64,000 nucleotides of DNA from Pedobacter cryoconitis (GTDB lineage Bacteria > Bacteroidota > Bacteroidia > Sphingobacteriales > Sphingobacteriaceae): contig NZ_QLLR01000004.1 in NCBI RefSeq assembly GCF_003259615.1, positions 226,219 through 290,218 of the forward strand, given 5' to 3'. Each line of letters begins with the position of its first letter. Within the stretch, counting starts at the first letter, position 1. A model generated the notes under the pieces. The model was not told the origin of the DNA. It saw nothing but the letters and a program-made list of their open reading frames with translations, and did no database searches. This document shows positions 26,147 through 34,833 of the stretch, one piece after another. The position numbers and the translations under genes are program-made.

Positions 26147-29100
26147 TTAAAAACTGTAACGAAGTCCAATCTGACATTGATAAGGATTACCTGAAGGCTT
26201 AACCACACCAGCACCATTCACTCTGTAAACAAAATTATTAGTTGTTTTATCAAATCCATCTACAGCAGGTGTAGTTGCCGTTTTAGGAATACCAAGCGAA
26301 TACAAAGCCTGGGTACCCAGCGATTCATTCACGCCCCATTTCTTATTCAATAAGTTGGCTACGTTGAAAATATCACCTGATAACTCTAAAGTATGTGTTT
26401 TATATAATTTAAACTTCTTGGTTATCCTTAAATCAAAGATTCCGTAAAAGCTATTGACCCCGCCATTTCTTTCTGCCATTTGTCCGGAGTATTTCAGGAT
26501 ATAATCTTTCACACTCTGACTTGCATTCGGATTATCTAAAACAGCCTGCAAACCAGCACGGACATTCTGGGCAACTGCAGGATTGTTTCTGTCAAAAATA
26601 AAAGCCAGATCATTACTTCCTACAAAGTCACCATTGGTGTTACCACCCGATAATAGCGTATAACGTGTTCCACCAATACCAGAATAACGAAGACCAATAC
26701 CAATTCCATGAAAGGTCGGTAAAGTTCCATACACTACAATTTTGTGGCGGAACTGGTTATCAGAGGCCGTCATTTTACTTAAATCACGCGGATCATCTTT
26801 GACCGGTAAAGATAAAGTAGCGCTATTTGCTACGTTACCATTATAAGAAGTATTATCTCTGGCATCATTCCAAGTATAGCTGAATGAAATTGCACCATCC
26901 TTAAAGTACTGGTAACTACCATCAAGCACTACTGCAAACTGGTTCACTTTACCTTTACTGTTTAATTCCAAAACACGGCCTAACTTGTCACTGATACGGC
27001 CTTGTTGCCAATCCGGAGAACTATTCTGAATGGTTCCTGCTGGTACATAAACACCCCGGTTATCCTCATTTGATAAACGGAAATAAGGATCAGCAACCAT
27101 ATTGCGGTCTACATACATATAATTGTGCCTTCCTAAAGTCATATAACCAGTAATACCCACTTTTAAACGGTCAGTAATAAAGCGGCTATAAGATACATTC
27201 GCCTTGTAAACTACAGGAACCTGCGCATCATTTGCATTCGCATTGATCGTGGTTAATTTATTCACACCTGGCAGGCCAAACAAATCTTGTCCAGGTGCAC
27301 TGCCAGGGTTTGCGCGGTAACCAGGGAAATCTGGGCTTGGTACACTTGCCCCCCTTACATCGATCGAGGCCAGGTGATTCCCATCAAACACCATATTATT
27401 GATCGTTGCATAGTTGTTAATGTCTGAAGCGAAAATACCTGCACCAAAACGAACAAAATCCTGATGCTTATCATTGATGTCCCAGTTAAACTGCACACGT
27501 GGCTGAATTTGAAGTGTAGAAAGTGAATTATCAGTTCTTAAACCCAGTTCATCAAATACCAGCTGATTAAACTTTCCTTTAGGATAGCTGCTGTAATCCA
27601 GACGTAAACCTGCAACCATATCCAGTCCTAAAGCAAGTTTCGTTTGCATCTGACCATAAATTGCAGAATTATAAATCCCTTGTTTTACACTCGGATCAGC
27701 CAATAAAGGCACTTCCCTGGTATAACGGTAAGGAGTTCTCGATTCAAAATTATCCAATGCAGAAGTTCCTGTTTTGGCATCTTCTCTAAAATAGAAACGT
27801 CCGTTCAATTCACTTCCATAAGTTGAATGTGCGTTGGTATACATGAAGTCAACTCCAAAAGTATATTTGACCTTATCAGTATTGTAATAAAGGTTATCAA
27901 CTAATTGGAATACATTATTTGTAAAACCTTCCTGGGCAAAACGGTGACCACCTAGCTGAATATCAGTTGACAGGGAGCCCGCACCGATTGAAGAAGTGAC
28001 ACCTTCTACCACTGCACGTGGAATATTTGCTGAAGGCAACTGATCACCAGGACCACTTAACTGGTAAGTATATAAATGCTGTGCCTTTAATTCATTGGTC
28101 AATCTCGGACTGATCGACGTACGCAGGGAAGCCAGGAAACTATTATCAACGTTCTTATCATTACCATAAGATTCATATAAATTGATAGCAGTATTATCTT
28201 CTAACCCCTGCGGATTTCTGCTGTTCGTATAATTATCACGAACCGTTAACAGGTTTTTCTCATTGATCTGCCAGTCAATACGTGCAAAAGCAGCATCAGA
28301 TCCGCGTTTTTTATTGAAAGAACCAAACTGAGGTGTATTTGCTACTCCATATAACCTGCGTGAAATATCAACGAAACGGTCCAGTGTAGGCTGGTTAATT
28401 TTCAACCTTGTTTCATCTGCCGGAGACAGGATATTGGCAATTTGTAAGGGGCGGGAATCCTTTTCATGATCCCAAACCATAAAGAAGTGTAACTTATCTT
28501 TAATAATCGGGCCACTCAAAGAGAAACCATATTGATAAGTAGAAAAATCAGATTTACGTTTATTGCCATTAATATCATAAGGGCTCGACAACCAGTCTGC
28601 ACGTCCGTAAGTAAATGCACTACCACTTAAGGTATTCGTTCCTGATTTGGTTACTGCGCTGATTGCACCACCACCACTTCTTCCCTGGGTTACATCATAC
28701 TGGTTAGTTACGACCTTGAATTCACGCACCGCTTCTATCGAAATCGAATAAGGCGCACCACTTCTGCTGGTTGTGGAACCTGCCGAAGTTGGATTCTTAG
28801 CCGTCATCCCATCAATCGTGAAACCTGTAGATGAACCCAGCTGACCGGAAATGTTTGTGCCTTTACTTAATGGAGAAAGATCAGTCAGGGAAGCAAAATT
28901 ACGCCCGTTTACCGGAAGCCTGGTAATATCTCTGGCCGAAATCGTCGTTGCTGCCCCCAAGGTTTCCGTCTTGTTTTTCATTCCCGAACCAACAATCTCT
29001 ACTACAGAAAGATTATTTACAGCATCCTGCATTAAAATATCAATTCTTAAAGCATCCCCCTGATTCAGAGAGTAACCTGTTTTCTTTTGTTCACCAAAAC

Positions 29101-29362
29101 CAATATAAGTAGCGGTAACTGTATAAGGTGTTCCAAGAGGGAGTTCTTTAAAAGTATATTCCCCTTTGGCGTTGGTTGTTGTTCTGGTTGTAAAACCTGT
29201 AGACTCATTCCGGACTTGCACGGATGCACCAGGAATAGTTTTTTTAAGGTCATCGGTTATAATGCCGGAAATAGATGCCTGAGTCGTTTGCGCTGCTAAT
29301 TCGTTTTTATAAAAACAACAAAATAACAGCAAGAGTACTGTGCAGAGTAAATTTTTCATCAT
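26147..29362 (-). CDS. TonB-dependent receptor with carboxypeptidase-regulatory-like N-terminal domain
   Basis: A 1071-residue outer-membrane receptor. A signal peptide (ends near LAAQ) is followed by a carboxypeptidase-regulatory-like domain at about residues 28-115 (SISGIITDDLKKTIPGASVQV), a plug domain (NFASLTDLSPLSKGTNISGQ) and a large barrel that ends in the aromatic strand QIGLRYSF. It resembles Oar-type receptors of Bacteroidota and Myxococcus and not SusC, since no SusD partner lies nearby. Energy comes from TonB. The phosphodiesterase directly downstream suggests phospholipid-derived or teichoic-type diesters as cargo; this is inference. Confidence 0.9.
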   Translation of the reverse strand: MMKNLLCTVLLLLFCCFYKNELAAQTTQASISGIITDDLKKTIPGASVQVRNESTGFTTRTTTNAKGEYTFKELPLGTPYTVTATYIGFGEQKKTGYSLNQGDALRIDILMQDAVNNLSVVEIVGSGMKNKTETLGAATTISARDITRLPVNGRNFASLTDLSPLSKGTNISGQLGSSTGFTIDGMTAKNPTSAGSTTSRSGAPYSISIEAVREFKVVTNQYDVTQGRSGGGAISAVTKSGTNTLSGSAFTYGRADWLSSPYDINGNKRKSDFSTYQYGFSLSGPIIKDKLHFFMVWDHEKDSRPLQIANILSPADETRLKINQPTLDRFVDISRRLYGVANTPQFGSFNKKRGSDAAFARIDWQINEKNLLTVRDNYTNSRNPQGLEDNTAINLYESYGNDKNVDNSFLASLRTSISPRLTNELKAQHLYTYQLSGPGDQLPSANIPRAVVEGVTSSIGAGSLSTDIQLGGHRFAQEGFTNNVFQLVDNLYYNTDKVKYTFGVDFMYTNAHSTYGSELNGRFYFREDAKTGTSALDNFESRTPYRYTREVPLLADPSVKQGIYNSAIYGQMQTKLALGLDMVAGLRLDYSSYPKGKFNQLVFDELGLRTDNSLSTLQIQPRVQFNWDINDKHQDFVRFGAGIFASDINNYATINNMVFDGNHLASIDVRGASVPSPDFPGYRANPGSAPGQDLFGLPGVNKLTTINANANDAQVPVVYKANVSYSRFITDRLKVGITGYMTLGRHNYMYVDRNMVADPYFRLSNEDNRGVYVPAGTIQNSSPDWQQGRISDKLGRVLELNSKGKVNQFAVVLDGSYQYFKDGAISFSYTWNDARDNTSYNGNVANSATLSLPVKDDPRDLSKMTASDNQFRHKIVVYGTLPTFHGIGIGLRYSGIGGTRYTLLSGGNTNGDFVGSNDLAFIFDRNNPAVAQNVRAGLQAVLDNPNASQSVKDYILKYSGQMAERNGGVNSFYGIFDLRITKKFKLYKTHTLELSGDIFNVANLLNKKWGVNESLGTQALYSLGIPKTATTPAVDGFDKTTNNFVYRVNGAGVVKPSGNPYQCQIGLRYSF

Positions 29363-29385
29363 GTGATTTGAACTTATTTTTTCGG

Positions 29386-29393
29386 CAAATTTA
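29386..29393 (-). promoter_or_regulatory. Candidate -7 box of the TonB receptor gene
   Basis: The minus strand reads TAAATTTG, matching TAnnTTTG, 24 bases before the ATG at 29362. No clear -33 TTG is visible at the usual distance. Confidence 0.4.
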
Positions 29394-29499
29394 AATGCCC
29401 TTATATTAGCCTCAGAATATGTCTGTATTAAGAAATCACACCATTAGTTAATAAAAATCAAAATCAAAGCATATCAAAATAAACTGTTCCATAAACAAC

Positions 29500-29522
29500 A
29501 CAGCCCCGAAAACCGGGGCTGT
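29500..29522 (-). terminator. Strong GC hairpin after the copper-type operon
   Basis: A perfect nine-base stem (ACAGCCCCG and complement) with a five-base loop, 32 bases after the stop at 29555. The T tract behind it on the minus strand is poor, so it may need help or act as a 3' end stabiliser. Confidence 0.6.
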
Positions 29523-29554
29523 GCCATAATCAACCAATAAAAATTCTGCCTTTC

Positions 29555-30475
29555 TTAAAAAGCAACCGAAGTATGTACCATCAGCCGGTTTCCCGCGCGC
29601 ACACTTCCTGCTGCCAGGTCCTGAGCGGCTATAGCCTGATAGTTCAGACCAAAAGACATCCTTTTGAGGTTAGCCTCCAAACCCGTTAAAATAGCCAGAG
29701 AATAACCACCAGACACATCTACCGCAAACTTCTTGCTTTCTGTATCCTTCGCTGAAGTTTCATAAAGTACACCTGCATTTGGCGCAAGGGTCAGCATTTT
29801 CGCGACCCTGATTTTATAATAAGCCAGTGCATTGGTAGTGAACTTATTCCCGTAACGATAGTCATATTTGTTGGCAGTATTGATTTTGTAATTGGTATTT
29901 ACATTTACCCCGAAATCCATCAGCCGGACATCATAAGTTGCATTCAGCGTAAAATCTGTGCTCGCTGTGCCTAACTGAAAATTATTCGGAGACTCGGTCA
30001 GTACATCCCTGTCACGGGGTTCATATTTACCACTGGGAACTTTTACCCCTGCGCCAAGCCATAACGATTGCACAAGTAGTTTATCATTTATGGTATTTCT
30101 GCTGCTGAAAAGATTATAATAGCCCATCAGCGCAATATCGCCCAGTCCACTTTTCTGCCCTTTGGTTTCCACACTATTCCGTTCATTGAAATTATAAGGA
30201 ACAAAATAAAGCACACGGAATTTACTGCCCAGGTTCCAGCCGCCCCAAAGCTCTGCCGACTGGTAGGTTTCATTCGTAGTCAAATAGCTTGTTTTACCTC
30301 CCGGCCCCAGGTGGGTTCGCAACGTTTTATGCTGATAACGCAAACCAATAAACCGTTTATTGAATTCAGGTAAAAGCCCCAGGTAATAACTGCCTACACC
30401 GCAACCACAAATATCACAGGCAAAAGTGCTGAAGCTACAAAGGCTGATAAAAAGTAATAAAATATATTTTTTCAT
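29555..30475 (-). CDS. Outer-membrane barrel protein with N-terminal CxxCxC motif
   Basis: A 306-residue exported protein. Directly after the signal peptide comes CDICGCGVGSYYLGLLPEF (C20, C23, C25), and the rest has repeated amphipathic strands that end in RLMVHTSVAF, as in outer-membrane barrels of the transporter type. The cysteine cluster at the mature N terminus could bind a metal. The gene is eight bases downstream of the di-haem lipoprotein gene and two genes after the MbnP-like gene, so a metal-related role is reasonable. I do not know a characterised homologue. Confidence 0.6.
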   Translation of the reverse strand: MKKYILLLFISLCSFSTFACDICGCGVGSYYLGLLPEFNKRFIGLRYQHKTLRTHLGPGGKTSYLTTNETYQSAELWGGWNLGSKFRVLYFVPYNFNERNSVETKGQKSGLGDIALMGYYNLFSSRNTINDKLLVQSLWLGAGVKVPSGKYEPRDRDVLTESPNNFQLGTASTDFTLNATYDVRLMDFGVNVNTNYKINTANKYDYRYGNKFTTNALAYYKIRVAKMLTLAPNAGVLYETSAKDTESKKFAVDVSGGYSLAILTGLEANLKRMSFGLNYQAIAAQDLAAGSVRAGNRLMVHTSVAF

Positions 30476-30483
30476 AAGGAATA

Positions 30484-31527
30484 TTATTGTTCTGCCAGAT
30501 CTTTCCGGGTTACGAAATCCTTGTCATCCAGCGTTTTTAAAAAAGTAAGTAATTTGAGTTTATCGTCTGCAATTAAAGCGATCCCCAGTCTGCCATTCTG
30601 CTGCATTAAAGGATCAAGATTCGGGGTCGCCTGTACCTCCTGTGCATAATGTGTAAGCACCCCATTCAAGGTCAGGAACCTGCCATCGTGCATATAAGGA
30701 GACGTATAACCCAGGTTTCTCAGACTGGGCACTTTAAACTTATATTCATCTTCAGGATGAAGTGTCGCCATCGAACGTCCCTGGTCGTTGTTAGGCCCGA
30801 TAGCCAGCCCATTATTCCGGAAAGTCCCATCAGTGAACAAAGGCTCACGATGACAACTACCACACCTTTCCTTAAAAATTGTATAGCCGGCCTGCTCATC
30901 AGGCGTAAAAACCTGTCCTTGCTCTTTACGCATCACTTGATCGTATTTCGAATTTGCACTGACACATAAAACCATAAACTGCGATAACGCTTTCATCATC
31001 CGTGCATTGGTAATCTCATCCGTCCCAAAAGCCCGGTTAAACATGGTGACGTACTTTGGCATCTGCTTTAACTTCAGCAATACATTTTCGATCTTTTCGT
31101 CCATTTCTACCGGGTTGGTAATCGGGCTGATGGGCTGCAGATCCAGATCGAAAATTCCGCCATCCCACATGAAAGTTTTATTCCAGGCCAGGTTCATAAT
31201 CGGGGGAGAATTCCGGCTGCCTAAACGGTCGTCAATTCCATGGCTCACATCATGCCCGTGTTGTGTAAACCCCGACGATTGAATATGGCAGGAACCACAG
31301 GAAATGGTATTATCTCTGGATAACCGGGGCTCATAAAACAAAGCCCTGCCCAGTAAAAAACCAGCTTCCGTGAACTTATTGTTTTCCAGCTTATAAACTG
31401 GCTGGGGAAAGTTTGCAGGCTTCTGAAAACCCAGGAATGTACTGACCGCGTTCTGGATATTGCTTTCCTTTTTGCACGCATAAATAAACAGGCTGAAAGC
31501 CAGCAGCAAAAGATACAATTTCTTCAT
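30484..31527 (-). CDS. Di-haem MbnH/MauG/cytochrome c peroxidase-like lipoprotein
   Basis: A 347-residue lipoprotein from the ATG at 31527; the longer frame upstream lacks a signal peptide and would overlap the previous gene. The lipobox cysteine is C18 in LFIYACKKE. Two haem c sites are present: CGSCH at residues 77-81 and CGSCH at 222-226. AWNKTFMWDGG and SPYMHDGRF are landmarks of the cytochrome c peroxidase/MauG superfamily. Partnership with an MbnP-like protein encoded four bases upstream makes an MbnH-type role likely: oxidation of a tryptophan of its partner to kynurenine. A plain peroxidase is the alternative. Confidence 0.85.
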   Translation of the reverse strand: MKKLYLLLLAFSLFIYACKKESNIQNAVSTFLGFQKPANFPQPVYKLENNKFTEAGFLLGRALFYEPRLSRDNTISCGSCHIQSSGFTQHGHDVSHGIDDRLGSRNSPPIMNLAWNKTFMWDGGIFDLDLQPISPITNPVEMDEKIENVLLKLKQMPKYVTMFNRAFGTDEITNARMMKALSQFMVLCVSANSKYDQVMRKEQGQVFTPDEQAGYTIFKERCGSCHREPLFTDGTFRNNGLAIGPNNDQGRSMATLHPEDEYKFKVPSLRNLGYTSPYMHDGRFLTLNGVLTHYAQEVQATPNLDPLMQQNGRLGIALIADDKLKLLTFLKTLDDKDFVTRKDLAEQ

Positions 31528-31531
31528 GCCC

Positions 31532-32347
31532 TTAATTCTCTGTATGGTCATGGTAAAACATGCTGCTGAAGTTATTCGCCACATTCACACTATAATTACT
31601 GAACATGACCTGTGGATTAGCCGCGATGCTGATATTGGTTTTACCGTTGAACATTTTCATCACATCCACCAGGAAATGAACATTACTTTCCCTGCCCCCC
31701 CTTACACGGGCTATTCCCGCGGCAGAAAGATCTACCGTAACCGTTTTGATGTTATTGAAAGTTGGTGCCGAATAACCACCGAAACCACCAATATGAAACC
31801 TGAATTTACGCACACCAGTCGGATCAACCGGAGCTTGTTCAGAAGTTCCTTCCATTTTAAAGAAAATGTACCCGCTGTTCCATCCCCAGTACATGCCATT
31901 GTCCATTCCCCCGGTTGGATCCAGTACACCAGTCCGTTTAGTAATATCCATTGTATTTCTTAAACTATCCACCCCCAAAGTAAAGGTCAGGGTCTGATAA
32001 TCTCCTTCAGGAACTTTAACCTTGCAGAACTGTGAAGCCCCGTCACTTTCCTTCACCAGGAAATAACTTTCTTCCTGGGGGACGATAAATTCCTGGCCAT
32101 CTTTAGTTTTGACCTTGATATTGCTGATAAAATATTGCAGCAGCTGTATAGAGAACTGCTCTCCGGAAGCATTTTTATAGGTACCAGTTTGGAGCTGCAG
32201 GTTGCGGTCACCCACTATGTTGTCAAATTGCAGACTTAAAGTCGCTTTATTAGCCGAAACAGGTTGTGCATCATTCTTTTTAGAACAAGCCGAAATTACA
32301 GTCAGCAAATAGAAAATTACTACCGCGTATTTATATATAGATTTCAT
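31532..32347 (-). CDS. MbnP-like copper-binding lipoprotein
   Basis: A 271-residue lipoprotein (C21 in TVISACSKK). The middle part, LGVDSLRNTMD, then LDPTGGMDNGMYWGWNSGYIF and FKMEG, is the pattern of the MbnP family, where a periplasmic protein binds copper through a tryptophan-derived kynurenine. Candidate modified residues are W154 and W156. RKFRFHIGGFGG follows, and histidines also occur at the very C terminus (FYHDHTEN). The neighbouring MbnH-like gene strengthens the call. The protein would bind or deliver copper at the periplasmic face of a membrane. Confidence 0.82.
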   Translation of the reverse strand: MKSIYKYAVVIFYLLTVISACSKKNDAQPVSANKATLSLQFDNIVGDRNLQLQTGTYKNASGEQFSIQLLQYFISNIKVKTKDGQEFIVPQEESYFLVKESDGASQFCKVKVPEGDYQTLTFTLGVDSLRNTMDITKRTGVLDPTGGMDNGMYWGWNSGYIFFKMEGTSEQAPVDPTGVRKFRFHIGGFGGYSAPTFNNIKTVTVDLSAAGIARVRGGRESNVHFLVDVMKMFNGKTNISIAANPQVMFSNYSVNVANNFSSMFYHDHTEN

Positions 32348-32551
32348 AAAAATTTTAAATTAAAGTATCCGGGGCATGCCTTAAAGCATAGCCCGGCTCA
32401 GCAACTATTTTCAACAGTTACCGAGGATTAAGGACCCCGTTTAAATTCAGACGAATATTAAACAGCATCCAGCAATTAATAAGTTAATGGACAGGGCATA
32501 ACCCAGCTTACCGTTTGGTACAAACAGCAGCATTTACATTAGAAGATAATA

Positions 32552-32923
32552 TTATACGTTTCGGGGTGGGTGGAATATGGCAAATGAACGCTGCACCGTG
32601 TTTTGAGGAATACATTCTGGATAAATAAGCTTAAAAACAGGGAATTTGAACGCTATTTTCAGCGTTTCACCAGGTAAAACTTCATGGTAGCGGCTTTTCT
32701 GTTCCGCACGTTCTTGCTTTTTTTCCTTCTCTTGCGTCTGTCTTAACTTATTCATCAGATAACAATGGCCATTGCAGTGCATCCATGGGCGTGATTTATT
32801 TTCACAAAGATTTGCGGCAATAAACTGCTGATTAGCCTCAAAACCAGCGTAAACAATAAACCTGGACAGGTTTGCACCTATCAGTGTGACTAATACAAGG
32901 ATTGCGATCAGACGGTTTAGCAT
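32552..32923 (-). CDS. Small Cys/His-rich membrane-anchored protein
   Basis: A 123-residue protein with one N-terminal hydrophobic segment (LIAILVLVTLIGANLSRFIVYA) and then LCENKSRPWMHCNGHCYLMNKL, with C40, C50 and C54 and two histidines between. A charged helix full of K, E and Q follows. I recall similar short proteins with a CENK...CNGKCYL motif near copper and TonB genes of Bacteroidota, without known function. The gene stands at the head of the MbnP/MbnH unit, 204 bases upstream of mbnP. A copper-sensing or copper-chaperone role is inference. Confidence 0.6.
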   Translation of the reverse strand: MLNRLIAILVLVTLIGANLSRFIVYAGFEANQQFIAANLCENKSRPWMHCNGHCYLMNKLRQTQEKEKKQERAEQKSRYHEVLPGETLKIAFKFPVFKLIYPECIPQNTVQRSFAIFHPPRNV

Positions 32924-32930
32924 TTAACTG

Positions 32931-32938
32931 CAAAGGTA
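32931..32938 (-). promoter_or_regulatory. -7 box with very short leader
   Basis: The minus strand reads TACCTTTG, a full match to TAnnTTTG, ending only eight bases before the ATG at 32923. A transcript from here would have almost no 5' leader. No TTG is seen at -33. Confidence 0.45.
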
Positions 32939-33010
32939 AACATTATTAAAAATCTTCGTTCTTAAAAACGGAACCCTTTTTTTTGTAATATTGACTCCAA
33001 GATCAGCCAT

Positions 33011-34795
33011 ATGAATATTATTATCCGGCTTAGAGAAAAGTATGCGACCTTATTAAGAGATAAGCAAATTCCTTTAATGCAATCCAGAATCAGAATTTTA
33101 ACCTTTGGATTAATCCTGATGATAGCCTTATTAACAGTCATTTGCACAAAGTCCCTGATCAGAGGAGATTATAAAACCACAGCAAGGTTAGTGGTTTCGA
33201 TCAGCGCCATGTCTGGCGGACTTTACCTGATGCTGGAGAAAAAAAACTGGCAGCTGGCAGGCCATCTTTTCCTCTTATCACTTTGCAGCGTGATCTGGAC
33301 AAACCTGCTGATGTATACTTTTGGTATTAACCTGGTCAGTTTACAAATCATCCTGATCATTATTTCTGCCAGCTTTTACATCCTGGGGAAAAACTGGGGC
33401 ATCGTCTATTCACTGGGCAGTGTAATCCCTGTTATCGCCCACCTGCTATTAACCAGTGGTCAGAATGGAAAAATGACCGTCACCCCGCTGCAATTGAATA
33501 ACAGTTCATTTATGTTGGCGCTGATTGTCAATTTCGGCATCCTGATCACTATGCACTATGAATTCTTTAAATCGTTTTTTAAAAGTAACTCTAAGGAAAG
33601 AGAATTGAATACACAATTACAATCAGCACTTAAAGAAGCACAGGAAGCGACTAAGTTAAGAGCAGATTTTCTCTCCTCTATGTCTCACGAATTACGCACC
33701 CCTTTACATGCGGTAATCGGGCTGATTAACATTTTAAGTGTAGAAAACCCAAGGAAAGATCAGGAAGAAAATCTTGCCGTACTGCGTTTCTCAGCAGAGA
33801 ACCTGTTGGCGCTGATCAACGATACCCTGGACTTCAGTAAAATGAATGAAGACCAGATTACGCTGAATAAATCTCCTTTTAACCTGAGCTTGCTGCTGCA
33901 GAATATACTCGCTTCTTTCCGTCCAAAGGCAGAACAGAAGAACATTGACATCCGGTTGAATTTAGATTTCGAAAATGTTCCGCTCCATATTATTGGTGAC
34001 CAGACCAGGCTTGCCCAGATTTTAAATAACCTGATTTCCAATGCCCTGAAATTCACAGATAACGGCGGACAAATAGAAATCCTGGTCGCGACCAAAAACC
34101 GGACAGCCAAACATGTCCTGCTACATTTTGCCATTAAAGATTCGGGCATTGGTATTCCAAAGAACAAACAGGAAATTATCTTTGAACCTTTTTTACAGGC
34201 GAATAACAACATTACTAAACGTTATGGAGGAACAGGTCTGGGGCTTGCTATCGTCAAAAGGCTGATTGGCCTGCATTTGAGCAAACTGATCCTGGAAAGT
34301 GAAGAAAATGTCGGTTCAGTCTTTTCTTTTGAGATTAGGTATGAGCTTGCAGCAGCGGTAGCCCCAATCGAAACTGAACAACTGGTGAGCCCGGCCATTT
34401 CTACGATCAGTAACCTGAACATCCTGATTGCAGAAGATAACATTATCAATATTATGCTGCTCAAAAAGATTCTTGACCAGTGGAATTGTAATTATTCGCT
34501 ATCCAAAGACGGTAAAGAAGCCCTGGATATGGTAAAAACCGGGGGCTTTGATGTGGTGCTGATGGATATTCATATGCCTGTTATGGACGGGTTCGAAGCC
34601 TCCAGACACATCAGAGAATTACCAGACGTGAACATGTCTAAAATTAAAATTATTGCACTGACTGCCTCTAGCGATGTAGATATTCAGCAGTCCTTTAGTT
34701 TTACTTACCTGGATGATTACCTCACCAAGCCTTTCTCCTCTCAGTTGTTAAAAGAAAAACTGGAAGGCGTTGTCCAGCAATTATCCGGCAAATAA
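33011..34795 (+). CDS. Hybrid membrane histidine kinase with receiver domain
   Basis: A 594-residue sensor. The first 190 residues hold about six hydrophobic segments (for example ILTFGLILMIALLTVI and LIVNFGILITMHY) and no large periplasmic domain. A short coiled coil leads to HisKA with H226 in MSHELRTPLHAVIG, then an ATPase domain with NNLISNALKFTD, DSGIGIP and GGTGLGLAIVKR, and finally a receiver domain from about residue 468 with D519 in VLMDIHMPVMDG. It lacks a DNA-binding output. The second kinase gene follows 38 bases later, so both may feed a regulator encoded elsewhere. Confidence 0.93.
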   Translation: MNIIIRLREKYATLLRDKQIPLMQSRIRILTFGLILMIALLTVICTKSLIRGDYKTTARLVVSISAMSGGLYLMLEKKNWQLAGHLFLLSLCSVIWTNLLMYTFGINLVSLQIILIIISASFYILGKNWGIVYSLGSVIPVIAHLLLTSGQNGKMTVTPLQLNNSSFMLALIVNFGILITMHYEFFKSFFKSNSKERELNTQLQSALKEAQEATKLRADFLSSMSHELRTPLHAVIGLINILSVENPRKDQEENLAVLRFSAENLLALINDTLDFSKMNEDQITLNKSPFNLSLLLQNILASFRPKAEQKNIDIRLNLDFENVPLHIIGDQTRLAQILNNLISNALKFTDNGGQIEILVATKNRTAKHVLLHFAIKDSGIGIPKNKQEIIFEPFLQANNNITKRYGGTGLGLAIVKRLIGLHLSKLILESEENVGSVFSFEIRYELAAAVAPIETEQLVSPAISTISNLNILIAEDNIINIMLLKKILDQWNCNYSLSKDGKEALDMVKTGGFDVVLMDIHMPVMDGFEASRHIRELPDVNMSKIKIIALTASSDVDIQQSFSFTYLDDYLTKPFSSQLLKEKLEGVVQQLSGK

Positions 34796-34833
34796 CCAGC
34801 GCTCTGTTGATTACCCATAAAGTCGAAATACCT

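Noticed and set aside
26137..26217. Longer start for the glycerophosphodiesterase
   Set aside because: The extension overlaps the TonB receptor gene and hides the signal peptide that begins at the ATG at 26136.
26147..29362. SusC-type receptor of a polysaccharide utilisation locus
   Set aside because: No SusD gene or glycoside hydrolase is adjacent, and the barrel resembles Oar-type receptors.
32369..32398. Hairpin upstream of the MbnP-like gene as a riboswitch
   Set aside because: The stem is interrupted by a two-by-two internal loop and no known riboswitch motif is visible; it may be a weak terminator of the preceding gene.
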